Shown: piece by piece, positions 25,021 through 35,410 of the stretch
Layout of the letters: every line of letters starts with the position of its first letter
Numbering within the stretch: position 1 is the first letter of the stretch
Source: Dendrobium chrysotoxum
Lineage: Eukaryota > Streptophyta > Magnoliopsida > Asparagales > Orchidaceae
Length of the DNA: 64,000 bases
Assembly (NCBI GenBank): GCA_019925795.1
Contig: CM034305.1
Location: 58,578,573 to 58,642,572 of the forward strand
Direction: 5' to 3'
Made by a program: the position numbers and the translations under genes
The notes under the pieces: model-generated
What the model was told of the DNA's origin: nothing
The model's input: only the letters and a program-made list of their open reading frames with translations
Database searches by the model: none

Positions 25021-26052
25021 TTAAACATCATCTTGCTCCTGGTCTAATGATTCAGAAGCTAGGTCTGCCCAGGAGATTTTTTGCTTTTCATTATTTTCCA
25101 TTTTTACAATTTGCTTAGCTTTACCCTTTTCCTTTGCATGAAAAGTTCTCAAATTAGGGCATTGATTTTTCATATGTCCAGGTTTCCTACATCCAAAGAA
25201 AATAATATCAGAAGAAATCTTAACATTCTTACCATTTTTACCTTTATTCCACTTATGTTGATGTTGATTCTTATGCTTTAGTAGACTTTTCAATTTATTT
25301 GTTATTGATGCTAACTATTCACTTTCATCATCTACAAAGTCACTTTCATCGATGTCTTCAGCTTTTAGCACTATTGTTTCACCTATATCCACAAGCCTTT
25401 GACTCACAGCTTGCTCATAAGCAATGAGTGAGCCAATCAGATTATCAATAGAATGTTTATTCAAATTTTTTGATTCATAAATAGCAACAACTTTGACATC
25501 AAACTTATCAAGTAGACAACATAGAATCTTATTAACCTTTTCAAAGTTTGAAATTTCTTTTCCTAAAGCATGTAATGATGTCACAATTTGAGTAAACCTA
25601 GTATACATATCTAAGATCATCTCATGAGGTTTCATGCAAAATATTTCATAATCAAGCATTAAGATGTTCAATTTAGATTATTTAATTTCACTAGTACCTT
25701 CATATGTAGTGTATAATTTATCCTAAATTTTCTTGCCAGTAGTATATATAGAGATTATCACGTAACATTAGAATTGAAAGCACAGAAAAATAATTGAAAT
25801 ATTTAGCATTTAATTGTGCATTAATTTGTTCTACTCTACTCCATTCATTAAAAGGGATATCAGTTTAAATGCCATCTATAACACATAATAGCACAGAATA
25901 ACAAGTTTGAATCATATTCCATATTTGATAATGAATTGATTTCAAGAAAGTAGACATGCAAATTTCCAAAAATCAAAATTAACATTTTCAAATAAAGGTG
26001 GTCGAGTGATTGAATATCCTTCCGTAATATAACGATTTTTAAAATTAGCCAT
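25021..26052 (-). pseudogene. E2 gag (UBN2 type with zinc knuckle), broken
   Basis: It starts at the ATG at 26,052 (MANFKNRYITEGYS, then RPPLFENVNFDFW), the usual SIRE-type gag opening. The UBN2 part is open from 25,671: MYTRFTQIVTSLHALGKEIS and SIDNLIGSLIAYEQAV. The zinc knuckle reads IIFFGCRKPGHMKNQC; the first cysteine of CX2CX4HX4C is replaced by phenylalanine. The frame stops at 25,021, shortly after the knuckle. Frameshifts and stops lie between 26,000 and 25,670. Gag forms the particle that packages element RNA; this copy could not do so intact. Confidence 0.85.
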
Positions 26053-26096
26053 TGATCGAAATTAAAAAGTTTTTAAAATCTTAATTTATTAATCCC

Positions 26097-26108
26097 ACTC
26101 TGATACTA
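26097..26108 (-). other. E2 primer binding site
   Basis: On the minus strand TAGTATCAGAGT follows the 5' LTR after two bases. It is one or two changes from TGGTATCAGAGC, the initiator tRNA-Met site of plant copia elements. Confidence 0.8.
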
Positions 26109-26110
26109 CT

Positions 26111-27639
26111 TGAAAGTTCGTGAGGGGTGCTAAACTCTAAAGAACTAGTCCCGAGGCTAACCAAGAGGGAACTGAATTGGATATTTAAATACTTCTTTAA
26201 CAAAAAGAAAAATCTTTTCGTATCTTGCAACGAAAATGAATTAAATTAATAATAAAAAGATTAATTAGAGATTTTATCCAAGCAATTAATCACAGTAAAA
26301 CTAAAGTGCAGAAAATAATTAGATAGAACACACCAGATTTATAGTGGTTTGGTCCAACCTGACCTACGTCCACTCCCCAGAACCTCCCATTTCAGGTATT
26401 ACACTAAACCTTTAGTGACTCTCATTTAGCCCCCACAACTTGGTGAAGAAGCCCTTACAAAATCTCTTCTACCTCCCTCGATGCGACAGAGAACCTGAAA
26501 TCCTTTTCACCCTCCTGATGAGGCGAAGAACCTGGAATACTTTTTCACGCTCATGGTGAAGGGAGAAAAGCTGGTCCTTTGACACCAAAGAGATCTTCTT
26601 CTTCCCAAAACTTCCCTAGAGATGAACCTTGAATTCGATGGTACTGAGGTGCAAGCTTGCTAGAGTAACCGTATGAAACCCCCTCCACACTCCCTTAAAA
26701 CCCCCTCTGGGGATCTTCTCCCTCTCAAACTCCACCCTTTCCTCTCTCCCTTTCAAGTTCTCTCTTCAAGTTTTCTCCAGAAAAAAAAATCTCAATGGCT
26801 GCTAAAGACACTTACCAACTGCCTTGAGAAAGCTTAAATAGAGAGCTCTAAAACCCTAGAAACTAAATTCAGGAGGCAAAGATCATCCAGGACGATCGCA
26901 AGATTATCCAAGATGATGTGTTTAAAAAGAGGGCTTCAAAAAATCATAAAAACTCAATTCTACCACCAAATATCATCCAGGATGATCTCAGGATCGTCTA
27001 GGACGAGGTGCAGAATTTGACTTGATAGTGCTGGACAATATGTTCAAGTTTGTACTGATTATCTAGGATGATTATAAGATTGTCCAGGATGATTATGTGA
27101 TCGTCCAGTATGATCAGAATATAATATTAAGTAGATTTGAATGACTAATCACAAGATTAATTTAACCAACATTGTCATAAATCATCCAATATGATATGGA
27201 TCATCCTGGACGATTAGACAAAAAATAGAAACTTAAATTCTTGCCTAAATTATTATGGCGGCTAGGGTTTTGAGATTGTATTGGATCGTCCAGATGATAT
27301 AAATCTTCCAGGATGATTAGTTCAAAAAATTAAACTTCTGGTTTTGGCTCAATCTCACTCCCCTAGGTGTGTGTATGCATGGTCACCAAGCTGGCAAACA
27401 CCTTTACAAGACTAGACTCATGAAATCAAAATTACATCAAAGTATATTACAAACTTTTCACAGCATAACCTATTCTACCTAATCTTGAGCTCTGATTCTT
27501 CGTTTGATGGTGCAAGGTGTTCCTGAAATGTTTTATACACACAAAGAAGCATATAATGAAAATACTAGGAGATATAAATATGTGAGCCATAATATTTGTT
27601 ATCATCAAAAGCATAAGCTCGTGAGCTTAAGTCGCAACA
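26111..27639 (-). repeat. E2 5' LTR
   Basis: 1,529 bp, starting TGTTGCGAC and ending CTTTCA on the element strand (TG...CA). It contains paired 15-bp palindromes between 26,882 and 27,330, a CT-rich leader (about 26,700-26,790), and a conserved R/U5-like stretch (26,340-26,640) that also occurs in E1. Confidence 0.9.
26882..27330 (-). repeat. Paired-palindrome array in E2 LTR
   Basis: 15-bp palindromes of the type ATCATCCAGGACGAT occur as pairs separated by 6 bp (26,882-26,917 and 26,972-27,007). There is a triplet with the same 6-bp spacers (27,058-27,114). Two looser pairs with spacers of about 4 bp lie near 27,186 and 27,283. The same architecture is seen in both LTRs of E1. Confidence 0.85.
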
Positions 27640-27769
27640 ATATTTAATACACAATGCTTGAATTAAATTAGTTTCAGATAATATAAACTAATAACAAATG
27701 AATAAAATTAGTGATACATTATTTTTTGATTATTGGTTGCATTATTGACAAAATGCACTTACATTTTTG

Positions 27770-28219
27770 CGAATAAGTTAACAATTTGAATTATTAAAAA
27801 AAATTACTTTTGAACCAAAAAAACACAAAACTCCTATAAAAGAAAAAAAAACTAAATATAGAATTTCAAAAATGACTTTTCCTTAAAACAAATTACCTTT
27901 AAAATTAAATAAGAGATATTACAATTTTTTAGATAACTTCAATATTTCAAGTAGTTGAAAAAACATTGAACTGTGAAGAAAATACTCTTATTATTCATCG
28001 ATTAGATAAGTTTTGTTAAGGGCTATGGATGATAACACATCAATATATATAAGATAATAGCTTGATTTTGAATTTTTTTCACAAAATAAACATGTAAATC
28101 ATAATAAAAATAGAGTAATCATATGACTTATTAGGTAAAAAATGCTTGCATACTATTAAGGCTTGAAAAAGCCACAAAAGCTTAAAAAAAAAATCAACTT
28201 TTATACATTTGCATGAATA

Positions 28220-28311
<92 letters not shown>

Positions 28312-28380
28312 GTATATTTGCATGAATACATATTGAAAAGTTATCATAGAATTATTATTTTATAAACTTTAGCTTTCAAC
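27770..28380 (+). repeat. Dispersed repeat R2, copy 2
   Basis: Shares with copies 1 and 3 the blocks ACTGTGAAGAAAATACTC and TTATTATTCATCGATTAGAT (about 27,970-28,005), GGATGATAACACATCAATAT, ACAAAATAAACATGTAAATC and TCATAATAAAAATAGAGT. A long (TA)n run (28,223-28,308) lies within it, and sequence after the run (TTATTTTATAAACTTTAGCT) resembles copy 1. No coding content. Confidence 0.55.
28223..28308. repeat. (TA)n microsatellite
   Basis: About 43 uninterrupted TA units within repeat R2 copy 2. Confidence 0.97.
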
Positions 28381-28890
28381 TATTTACATAATACAACTCA
28401 TAAACCATCTGAACACACTTTTTAGAAGTGTTATAACTAGATGATACAAATAAATTATAGTACCTAATATGTGTTTTACAAATATGTTATTTGGATGTTT
28501 GTAGAAGTCACACACTCTATATATTTTATATACCTTTTTTGCTTTCCCATAGGCCATACTCATCACCATTACCAAATGCAATCTTAGTCTACTCCACATA
28601 GCCACTTCTTCCAATAACCCTCCTTAATCTTGATTTTGTGCACTTTCCCTTTCTTGGACCATTAAGGTTAAACCTGGAAGTAGTTGTGCCACCTTTTATG
28701 TCAAATTTCAGCTTTAGTTTCCATCATTCTATTGTCAGCATGATCTTCATTTCTAGCTTTGTTGTTGCTACGTCATAGATCTACTACATAGGTTTTCTTT
28801 TAAAGCCACATTGTTACCAGTGGCCTCCGATCTATGGGTATTTTTAATTTTTGGAATTCGTTAGCATCCTTTCATAGTCCTTTTTCTTTT
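28381..28890. other. Unassigned spacer
   Basis: A 76-codon minus frame (28,384-28,614) has no known motif. The rest is not recognisable. It ends at the T-rich 3' tail of LINE D (about 28,888-28,900). Confidence 0.4.
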
Positions 28891-31078
28891 CTTTTTTTTT
28901 GATAAAACCCACAGAAGGGGCCTACACATTAATTTAAAGCAAAGTTACATGTCCTTAATGAATCCAAAGCCCTCTAAAATACAAGATTTATAGCAAAACC
29001 TATGAGCCTTATTCAAACTAAATATAATATAAAGCATAAGAAAGACAATAAACTAAAAATAGTGCCACAATGGGAGCTAACCATCCACCCAAGAGTGGCC
29101 AGGTGGAAACAACCAGTGCCATCACCAAAAGGGATCCAGAAAGATAGCACCCTGCAAGGAAGAAACATCAAAGAAAAAGAAAAAAAAAAGAAAAGCCACA
29201 CAAAAACCCAACCAACCACCACATAAGAAAAACAAAACCCACACGACCCCCAATGCAGAGCCACAGCCTTCCCAAACCCGAACAGCTAAGCCAAAAAAGA
29301 ACCACCACACACAGCCCAACCATCAAACCAAAACAGCCAAACCAAACTAATAAAGCCAATCATAATGGGCCACACAAGAACCCTTCACTTTTAATGCCAG
29401 TTGTGCTTTCAAGACATGATTAGATATAAGAGAAGCCATAATGTCAATCAAAAGCAAACCCTTATTCACAACCATACTAATAGGGGACAAAACTGGTCCC
29501 AAAGAAGCCACTCCACTAGAGATAACAACCACTCCATAAGAGGAGTCACTCAAGCTATCATGAGATAAATCGTTATAAATATCCATCGTAACCTTCTCAA
29601 CATCGATAGGTGAAGCAAAGGGAGATTAATCTAACCAAGAATCAACCACCATGTTGACATCACATAAACCTAAATTCACCACTTGCATATTCTCATGACA
29701 AGATTCAAGATCAATTCCTTGATGCTCAATCTCAACAACAATAGAAGTAACAACAAATTTAACATCGTCAGTAGCCTTTAAAGCAACATTATTAATAGCC
29801 ACAAAAATTATATCCTCACTAGCCTCTTGAAATGAAGAAACACAACAAATTCCAGCATTAAGAAGATTAGGAGCAAGAGAAGAAATTTATACCAAATTAG
29901 GGAAAATAGACCCAAAATTCTCAACAATTGAAATCGGCACAAGAAGATCGACAGGGTCTGGTAGAGCCGAAAGCCTAGCACTAGTAGATAAGAAAACTAT
30001 ATTTTCCACATGGTCCTCACCAGCAACATCCGCTTCATTATGCAAAGCCAAATCGAAATAACCATTGACATATATAGCAATAAGCTCATCACTAGAAGGA
30101 AAAACACCCACATTACCCGAGAGAGGATTACTAGAGGGAAGATTAGAAAGATTGTGGTTGAAGAAGCAGCAGTCCATCTTCAAGTGCCCAAGTGATTTAT
30201 AATGAGAACAATATGAGGGAAATTCTTCCATAACCACTTCTAAACATGACCCAAATTTTTTGGACCAACCCACACCTGCTCAGGGTTATGTTTGGTGTCA
30301 TGTAACTCAATTAGAACACAAGCTACCAACAATCGAGAGCCACAAAAAGTGGCATTATCATATTTTAGAGGCAGGCCAAACAGGGAACCAAGACAATGAA
30401 GGATATGAGAGTAGAAGAGATGGGTTTTAAGGTTGGAAAATGAAACCCAAATCAGAATGATGGGGGATTCCACTTCAATATCAAACATATGAGACCATTT
30501 GAACACTTTTAGAAAGTAATTGTTCTCAAAAATAAGAATGGTGAGAAAACACCCTGCAATAATCTAAATCATTAACTAGTTTAACCAGCACATGCTTCAG
30601 ATTTAGGATGGTAACCGAGACTTCTCCTTTAAGCTTTAAATTAAATAAGACTTTTTGAATAGCTTCGAAAAAAAGACAATGTGCTAGAAATTTTCCCACC
30701 AAGGAAAAGTCGAAAGGGGCCGTAAGGGCTATAGTTTCATCTTCAAAAATCTATAAGGACGATAACCCATGATGAGAAGTAATTTTTAGTTCAGGGAAAA
30801 TATAAGAAGAAGAATCACCAGATAAAGCATTACGAAACGAATGAGAAGAGCGCTTCCCATTCAAAAATCTAGCATCCAAGAGGTGGTTAACCTCCATCAA
30901 CTAAAAAATAAGTGGCAAATCAAATGAAATAAAATGGGCAAATAATGGTGAGCCAAAGAAAAATGGAAACGGGCACTTCCTCGAGACCAAATAGGCGCTA
31001 GAGAGCAAGATCGGCAAGAAGGAGATCGACTAGGGTTGAAACCCTAGCAGAGAGAAACTATGCATCGGGGAAATTTTT
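28891..31078 (-). mobile_element. LINE D, ORF1-only LINE derivative
   Basis: On the minus strand it runs from a 5' region with CCCTAG and GATCTCC motifs (about 31,060-31,000) through ORF1 (30,897-29,347) straight into a 3' UTR (29,346-28,900) that ends in TAATGTGTAGGCCCC and an A-rich tail. The endonuclease and reverse transcriptase of ORF2 are absent, so this is an internally deleted, non-autonomous form. The 5' end is estimated; no clear target duplication was found. The G/C-skewed 3' UTR produces long spurious hydrophobic frames around 29.0-29.36 kb. Confidence 0.75.
29347..30897 (-). pseudogene. LINE D ORF1, DUF4283 protein with zinc knuckle
   Basis: It starts at the ATG at 30,897: MEVNHLLDARFLNGKRSSHS. 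The DUF4283 region reads APFDFSLVGKFLAH and KHVLVKLVNDLDYCRVF (about 30,720-30,600). Then follow MFDIEVESPIILIWVSFSNL, VACVLIELHDTKHNPEQVWV (30,480-30,260), and the knuckle PSYCSHYKSLGHLKMDC (about 30,220), in which the second Cys is replaced by Tyr. The acidic and hydrophobic tail continues to a stop at 29,347. Only a few stops and frameshifts separate these blocks, making it the best-preserved ORF1 in the window. ORF1 proteins bind and chaperone LINE RNA. Confidence 0.82.
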
Positions 31079-33140
31079 TATTAGGAAACCTTTGACATTC
31101 ATATCAACTTATCATGAGAATAACCATTATCATGATTTATCGGAACCTTCTCAACTCTTCAGAGTCCATTTTGGGCTTCCTTGTCCGTATAACGCTATAA
31201 TAGTGGGCCTCCTGACATCCTCCTTTAGTGCTTCATTTGACAATACATCCGTAGTTATACTTCACCATCAATTAGAAGTGACGCAAAATAAGCTTTTTTT
31301 CTCCAAACAATAATTTTTTTTAATATCTGATGATGTGCTTATAAGATTATTAAATCCTTTGAACTTATCAATGGTAGGAACATTCCTGCTTGGCTTTCTC
31401 TTCAATTAATTAGAACAATCATTTGAGCTTTATGTCTTTAAAGTAAATACTCTATTTCAAATATTATGTAACTATCCATTTAAGAAAGTAGTTTTGCTTG
31501 TTGAATGCTACATAATGAGGCTTTTCAAGTGGTCCTCTAAATTTTGATTATCCAATGAATCACTAATATTATTCTTATACATATTGCATTTCCTTATTCA
31601 AGAGTATAAATATTTGATAAATCCATTGAATTTTTATTTGGCTATTTGTTTAGAAATCCTCTATGAGTGGACGATCTTATTACTTCTATTTGAAGGCCAA
31701 CAATTACTAGGTTCTTATTGAAAATTAATGTGTCCAAAAATTATTTGAACAGAATTTGTATTGTCTCTTAAGAAAGAAGAACATTCATAGAAAGTGATAC
31801 TTAAAATGGTGATATTTAAATTGGCATTGTTTTTGTTCTCTTTGCCTTTTGAGCTCGCAAGATATATATATATATATTAAAAATTTCTAGAAGAAAAATG
31901 CCCAACTATAAGAACCATTTACCGCTAATCTTTAAGTTTCCGTCACATTAGATGTATACCACATCACTTATCCAATTCAATATTAAGGATTATCTACTTT
32001 CTACTATGGCAATAATTGATCTTTCCCTAACAAAAATATTCCCCACTCTCTTAATCCTTTGAGGCATGTTACTTCACTAGTTGTGATGACTTCATTTTTA
32101 TTCATTTTTTTTTATATTATGAATAATTACAACATCTTAACATTATTTGACATATCAATGACAACTTTCAACTTAAACTCATAAAAACTTTAATTTGTTT
32201 CACTTATACAATTTTTACTCTATATATGCTCGACTCTTCTCAATCTCCATCAATAAATGACTTCACTCATTAATAGTATTTCCAAAAACAAAATTTTCAA
32301 TTTTCCTAGTCATCTATAAGGTTTTCATCATCATTTAGATCAAATTCCCTTGATCATTTTGTAGCTAAAAATCCCTTAGAAAGTTATGTTAGCTATTCAA
32401 TGGGTTCATTTTTTTTACATAAATTCAAGTGCTTATACATATCTTATCTAAAAATCTTAATAAATTTAGTTCATGTTTTAAGGCTTTAATTAGTTTCACC
32501 TAAGATATAGTAATTAATCTAATAACTTATGAGCATTGAATACTTTATTTATGGTATCTCTTTACTTCACTTTTTGAATTATTATTGGCAGTCTAAATCA
32601 CCATAAATTTGCACATATTGTGGCTATCTAAGCAACTATAATTTAATCATATAACTATTGTTAGAACTCCATGTCCATATTTATAATAGTTTAATCATCT
32701 AAAATTATGAGTGTAAGTGAGTTAAGTCTACTTAAGAGTTGACTAAGTTTGTGCTTGATAAATATTTTGAGTCGAGTTTAATGAGCTAATGAGCCAAGCT
32801 TGAGATAGTCCTGACTCATCTCAATAGTTCATGAGCTAGTATATTTATGGAATTTCAATATGAAATGCACTTAAAATGTATTAGCATTCTGATATTTTCA
32901 GTATAGTCGTTAAAACTATTTAAAAATTATATCTCCCATCCTTATATAAAGGGATTTTTTATTATCTCTCTTCAAATTTCTAATTCTATTTATCTTTTTA
33001 TTATAACAATTGCTTGGATATGACACATTGTTTCCCTTCATAATAAAGGAACGGGCTTGTGAGATAACTCGAACTTGCAAATTTATTCTAAAGCTTGAGC
33101 TCAAATCGAAATAATTAATGAAGCTCAAACTAGAGATTAA
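31079..33140. other. Spacer without a recognised gene
   Basis: A plus-strand series of frames from about 31,092 to 31,850 has long stretches with few stops but no motif I know. A 70-codon minus frame (32,916-33,128) is likewise unassigned. The segment 32,750-33,130 has GAGCTTGAGCTC-like words often seen in plant non-coding transposons, without visible termini. Confidence 0.4.
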
Positions 33141-33440
33141 AAAAAAATCTACACCAAATGAAGAGTCTTCCCTAGCACCGCCCCTTCCTTCATCTCCGCA
33201 TGGTTTTGAAGATCACTTATAATGGACTGCATCCTCTTCAACTTTTTTATTGACGGGAGTTCATATTATCTTTCCTTCTATTTTTTTTCTATTTTACATG
33301 CATTCCATTTTTTTGTTGGCTTGGTTCTTTTTGATTAAATGTAGAGCCTTCCATTGGAAACTTCTTCACCCTGAATGACTACTATTTCTGTTAAACCTAA
33401 TGATCTGATCTTCTTAGTTACTAAGAACTGATCAAAATCT

Positions 33441-33561
33441 TTCAAGGATGTGTTGGATGGTTCCACTTCCTTTAAAGATTTTTGAATTTAAAAGCTACTG
33501 CCCATTGTGGCCTGATGACCTTAAAAATTTTGGAGGAAGAAATTCTAGTGCTTGTTGTCCC
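33441..33561 (+). pseudogene. LINE B ORF1, first part
   Basis: The frame reads LDFKATAHCGLMTLKILEEE-like sequence, matching LDLKATTHSGLTMLYISEEE of LINE A ORF1 just upstream of DUF4283. It stops at the E1 insertion point and resumes at 43,405. Confidence 0.8.
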
Positions 33562-35355
33562 TATTGCAAATCTAGATTCAAGAAGTATAATTTTGATGAT
33601 CACAAACATGTTTGTGTTTTGTTTTGCTTGGCTAATCATTTCAAGTACAAAAGATCAAATGCAATCCAAGCTAACTCGAGATCGGGTCCACGTGTGTTTA
33701 ATTATAATTTTTTTCCTTTCTTGAGTCAAATATAATGTAATTGATCCCCTCGCTAAGTAACCTTGCACACACACACTCAGGGGGAGAGTTTTAGTGAGTT
33801 AGAGTATCTGTCTCAAAATTTTGTTCATATCGTCCTGAACGATATTCATATCATCCTGGACGATCCAGTGAAAAGAGAAACCCTAATTAGGATGATCATA
33901 TTAAGTCAGTTTGATTAAGCTGATCATCTTGGATGATCCCAATATCATACAGGACGATAGGCTTAAATCAAAAATTCTCAGCCGCTAGATCAAGTTAGGC
34001 AAGTTTTTATTTTTAGAGATTTGGTCTGATCGTCCTAGACGATACGTGTATCATCCGGGATGATCCATTATAATCATGCCTAAATTAGTCTGGTGATTAA
34101 GGAAAGTAATTAAGGTCTGATTGATTCGATCATATAGTCCTGGACAATCGTAGGATTGTACGGGACGATGTGTTAAAAATCCTGACTATCTAGGGCCTAT
34201 CATCTGTACGTCCAAAGCTGTGTGCAGGAGATAATCCCATTTTTGAACTAATCATACGGGATGATACCCGTATCATCCTGGACGATCAAGTCATTTTGAA
34301 ATCATCCAGCATGTTATGACCTGTACATCTAGAGTTGTGAACCAGACGATTTTGACACATTTTGAACTAATCGTACAGGACGATAGACATATTAAGATCA
34401 TCCAGCACAAGTTCCCCTTGATGACAAGAGCTATCTTTTGGATGAAATTTCTGATTTACACTAATCGTCCTGGACGATCACATAATCGTACGGGATGTTA
34501 TGAACAAATTTTGTCAACTAATTGTCTAGATGATCCAGATCATCCTTGCTGAAATATGAGTTTTTACACTGATCATATAGGATGATCCATTGATCATCCT
34601 GGATGATATGTGATGATCAGTTGAGATTTAGGACAATTCTTAAGCCCTCCTTTAAAAGATCTTTTTCTTTCAGCATAAAAAATCTTTTTCCACTTTTCTT
34701 CTAGAGAAATCCTTGAGAGAGAGAGAGAGAGAGAGAGAGCTTGGGAGAGAGAGAGAAGATCTTATGAGGGGGAGTTTGTGAGGGATTCATAAAGGTTGCT
34801 CTAAATAAGGATTAGAGTCATCTTCTATGTTCGTCGTCTTTTGTCTTGTCATTATTTTCTGTGGGAGGATCGTCCGCAAGAAGATTGAAGTTCTCTGCCT
34901 TCTTCAGGAGGAAGCAAAAGGAGTCTGAGTTCTATGCCTGCTTCAGGAGGAAGTGAAAGGAGTTTAGGTTCTCTACCTCATCGGGTTGGTGAAAAGGAGA
35001 TTTTTTACAGGCTTCTTCGCCTTGCTATGGGAGCAAAAGGAGAGTCACTTTTGTATTAGTGCAATACCTGGAGGGGAGGCTTCGGGGAGTGGATGTAGGT
35101 CAAGTTAACCGAACCACTATAAAATCTAGTGTGCTCTTTCTGATTATTTTCTGCACTTTATTTTTCTATTATTATCTGCTTGGTTGAATTCTGTAATTGA
35201 TCTTTTCATTACTATATTTACTTATTTTTGCTGCAAATTATCAAAAGATCTTTCTTGTTGCTCATGAATTTTTAAAATAACCAATTCACCCCCCCCCCCT
35301 CTTGGTTAGCCTCGGGACTAGTTCATCAGGGCTTAACATCCCTATCAAACTTTCA
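33562..35355 (+). repeat. E1 5' LTR
   Basis: 1,794 bp, matching 41,616-43,399 along its length. It begins TATTGCAAATC where the 3' LTR has TGTTGCAAATC, and both end CTTTCA. It holds the paired-palindrome array (33,829-34,607), a (GA)n stretch (about 34,716-34,758), repeated GAGGAAGC-type words (34,900-34,970) and a run of C near 35,288-35,299. Differences between the LTRs include many C/T and G/A transitions and the loss of single array members. Confidence 0.93.
33829..34607 (+). repeat. Paired-palindrome array in E1 5' LTR
   Basis: Eight units start at 33,829, 33,923, 34,029, 34,134, 34,251, 34,370, 34,464 and 34,572. Seven consist of two 15-bp palindromes (for example ATCGTCCTGGACGAT) with exactly 6 bp between them, so the centres are 21 bp apart; the unit at 34,370 has lost its second half. 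The 6-bp spacers differ in sequence (ATTCAT, CCCAAT, ACGTGT, ACCCGT, CACATA, CCATTG), but their length is constant. The position is U3-like, upstream of the presumed transcription start. Confidence 0.92.
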
Positions 35356-35357
35356 AG

Positions 35358-35369
35358 TGGTATCAGAGC
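35358..35369 (+). other. E1 primer binding site
   Basis: TGGTATCAGAGC lies two bases after the 5' LTR. It is the exact initiator tRNA-Met complement used by plant copia elements to start minus-strand DNA synthesis. Confidence 0.95.
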
Positions 35370-35410
35370 GGGATTCAAAAATTAAGTTTAAAAACTTTTG
35401 AATTTGATCC

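Larger units (their letters stand above)
22608..27639 (-). mobile_element. Ty1-copia (SIRE-type) element E2, gag only
   Basis: A complete-ended LTR element on the minus strand. The LTRs lie at 26,111-27,639 and 22,608-23,518. An identical ATATT duplication lies on each side (22,603-22,607 and 27,640-27,644). There is a tRNA-Met-like primer site, a polypurine tract, and a gag remnant. Protease, integrase, reverse transcriptase and RNase H are all absent: gag is followed directly by the region that precedes the polypurine tract. Its LTR and gag resemble those of E1 at 33.6-43.4 kb, so it is a pol-less, non-autonomous relative that would have depended on a partner. Confidence 0.88.

Noticed and set aside
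29013..29359. Overlapping Trp-, Phe- and Gly-rich minus frames as membrane proteins (also 46,071-46,458)
   Set aside because: They lie in T/G-rich 3' UTRs of LINEs D and C. The hydrophobicity reflects base composition, and several frames overlap each other.
33829..34607. Regularly spaced palindromes as a CRISPR array
   Set aside because: The repeats are palindromic pairs with 6-bp spacers within a plant LTR, present in both LTRs of an element with GTCCC duplications. There are no spacers of protospacer length and no cas genes.
35358..35369. TGGTATCAGAGC as part of a tRNA gene
   Set aside because: It is the complement of a tRNA-Met 3' end located right after an LTR, a primer binding site, with no tRNA body around it.
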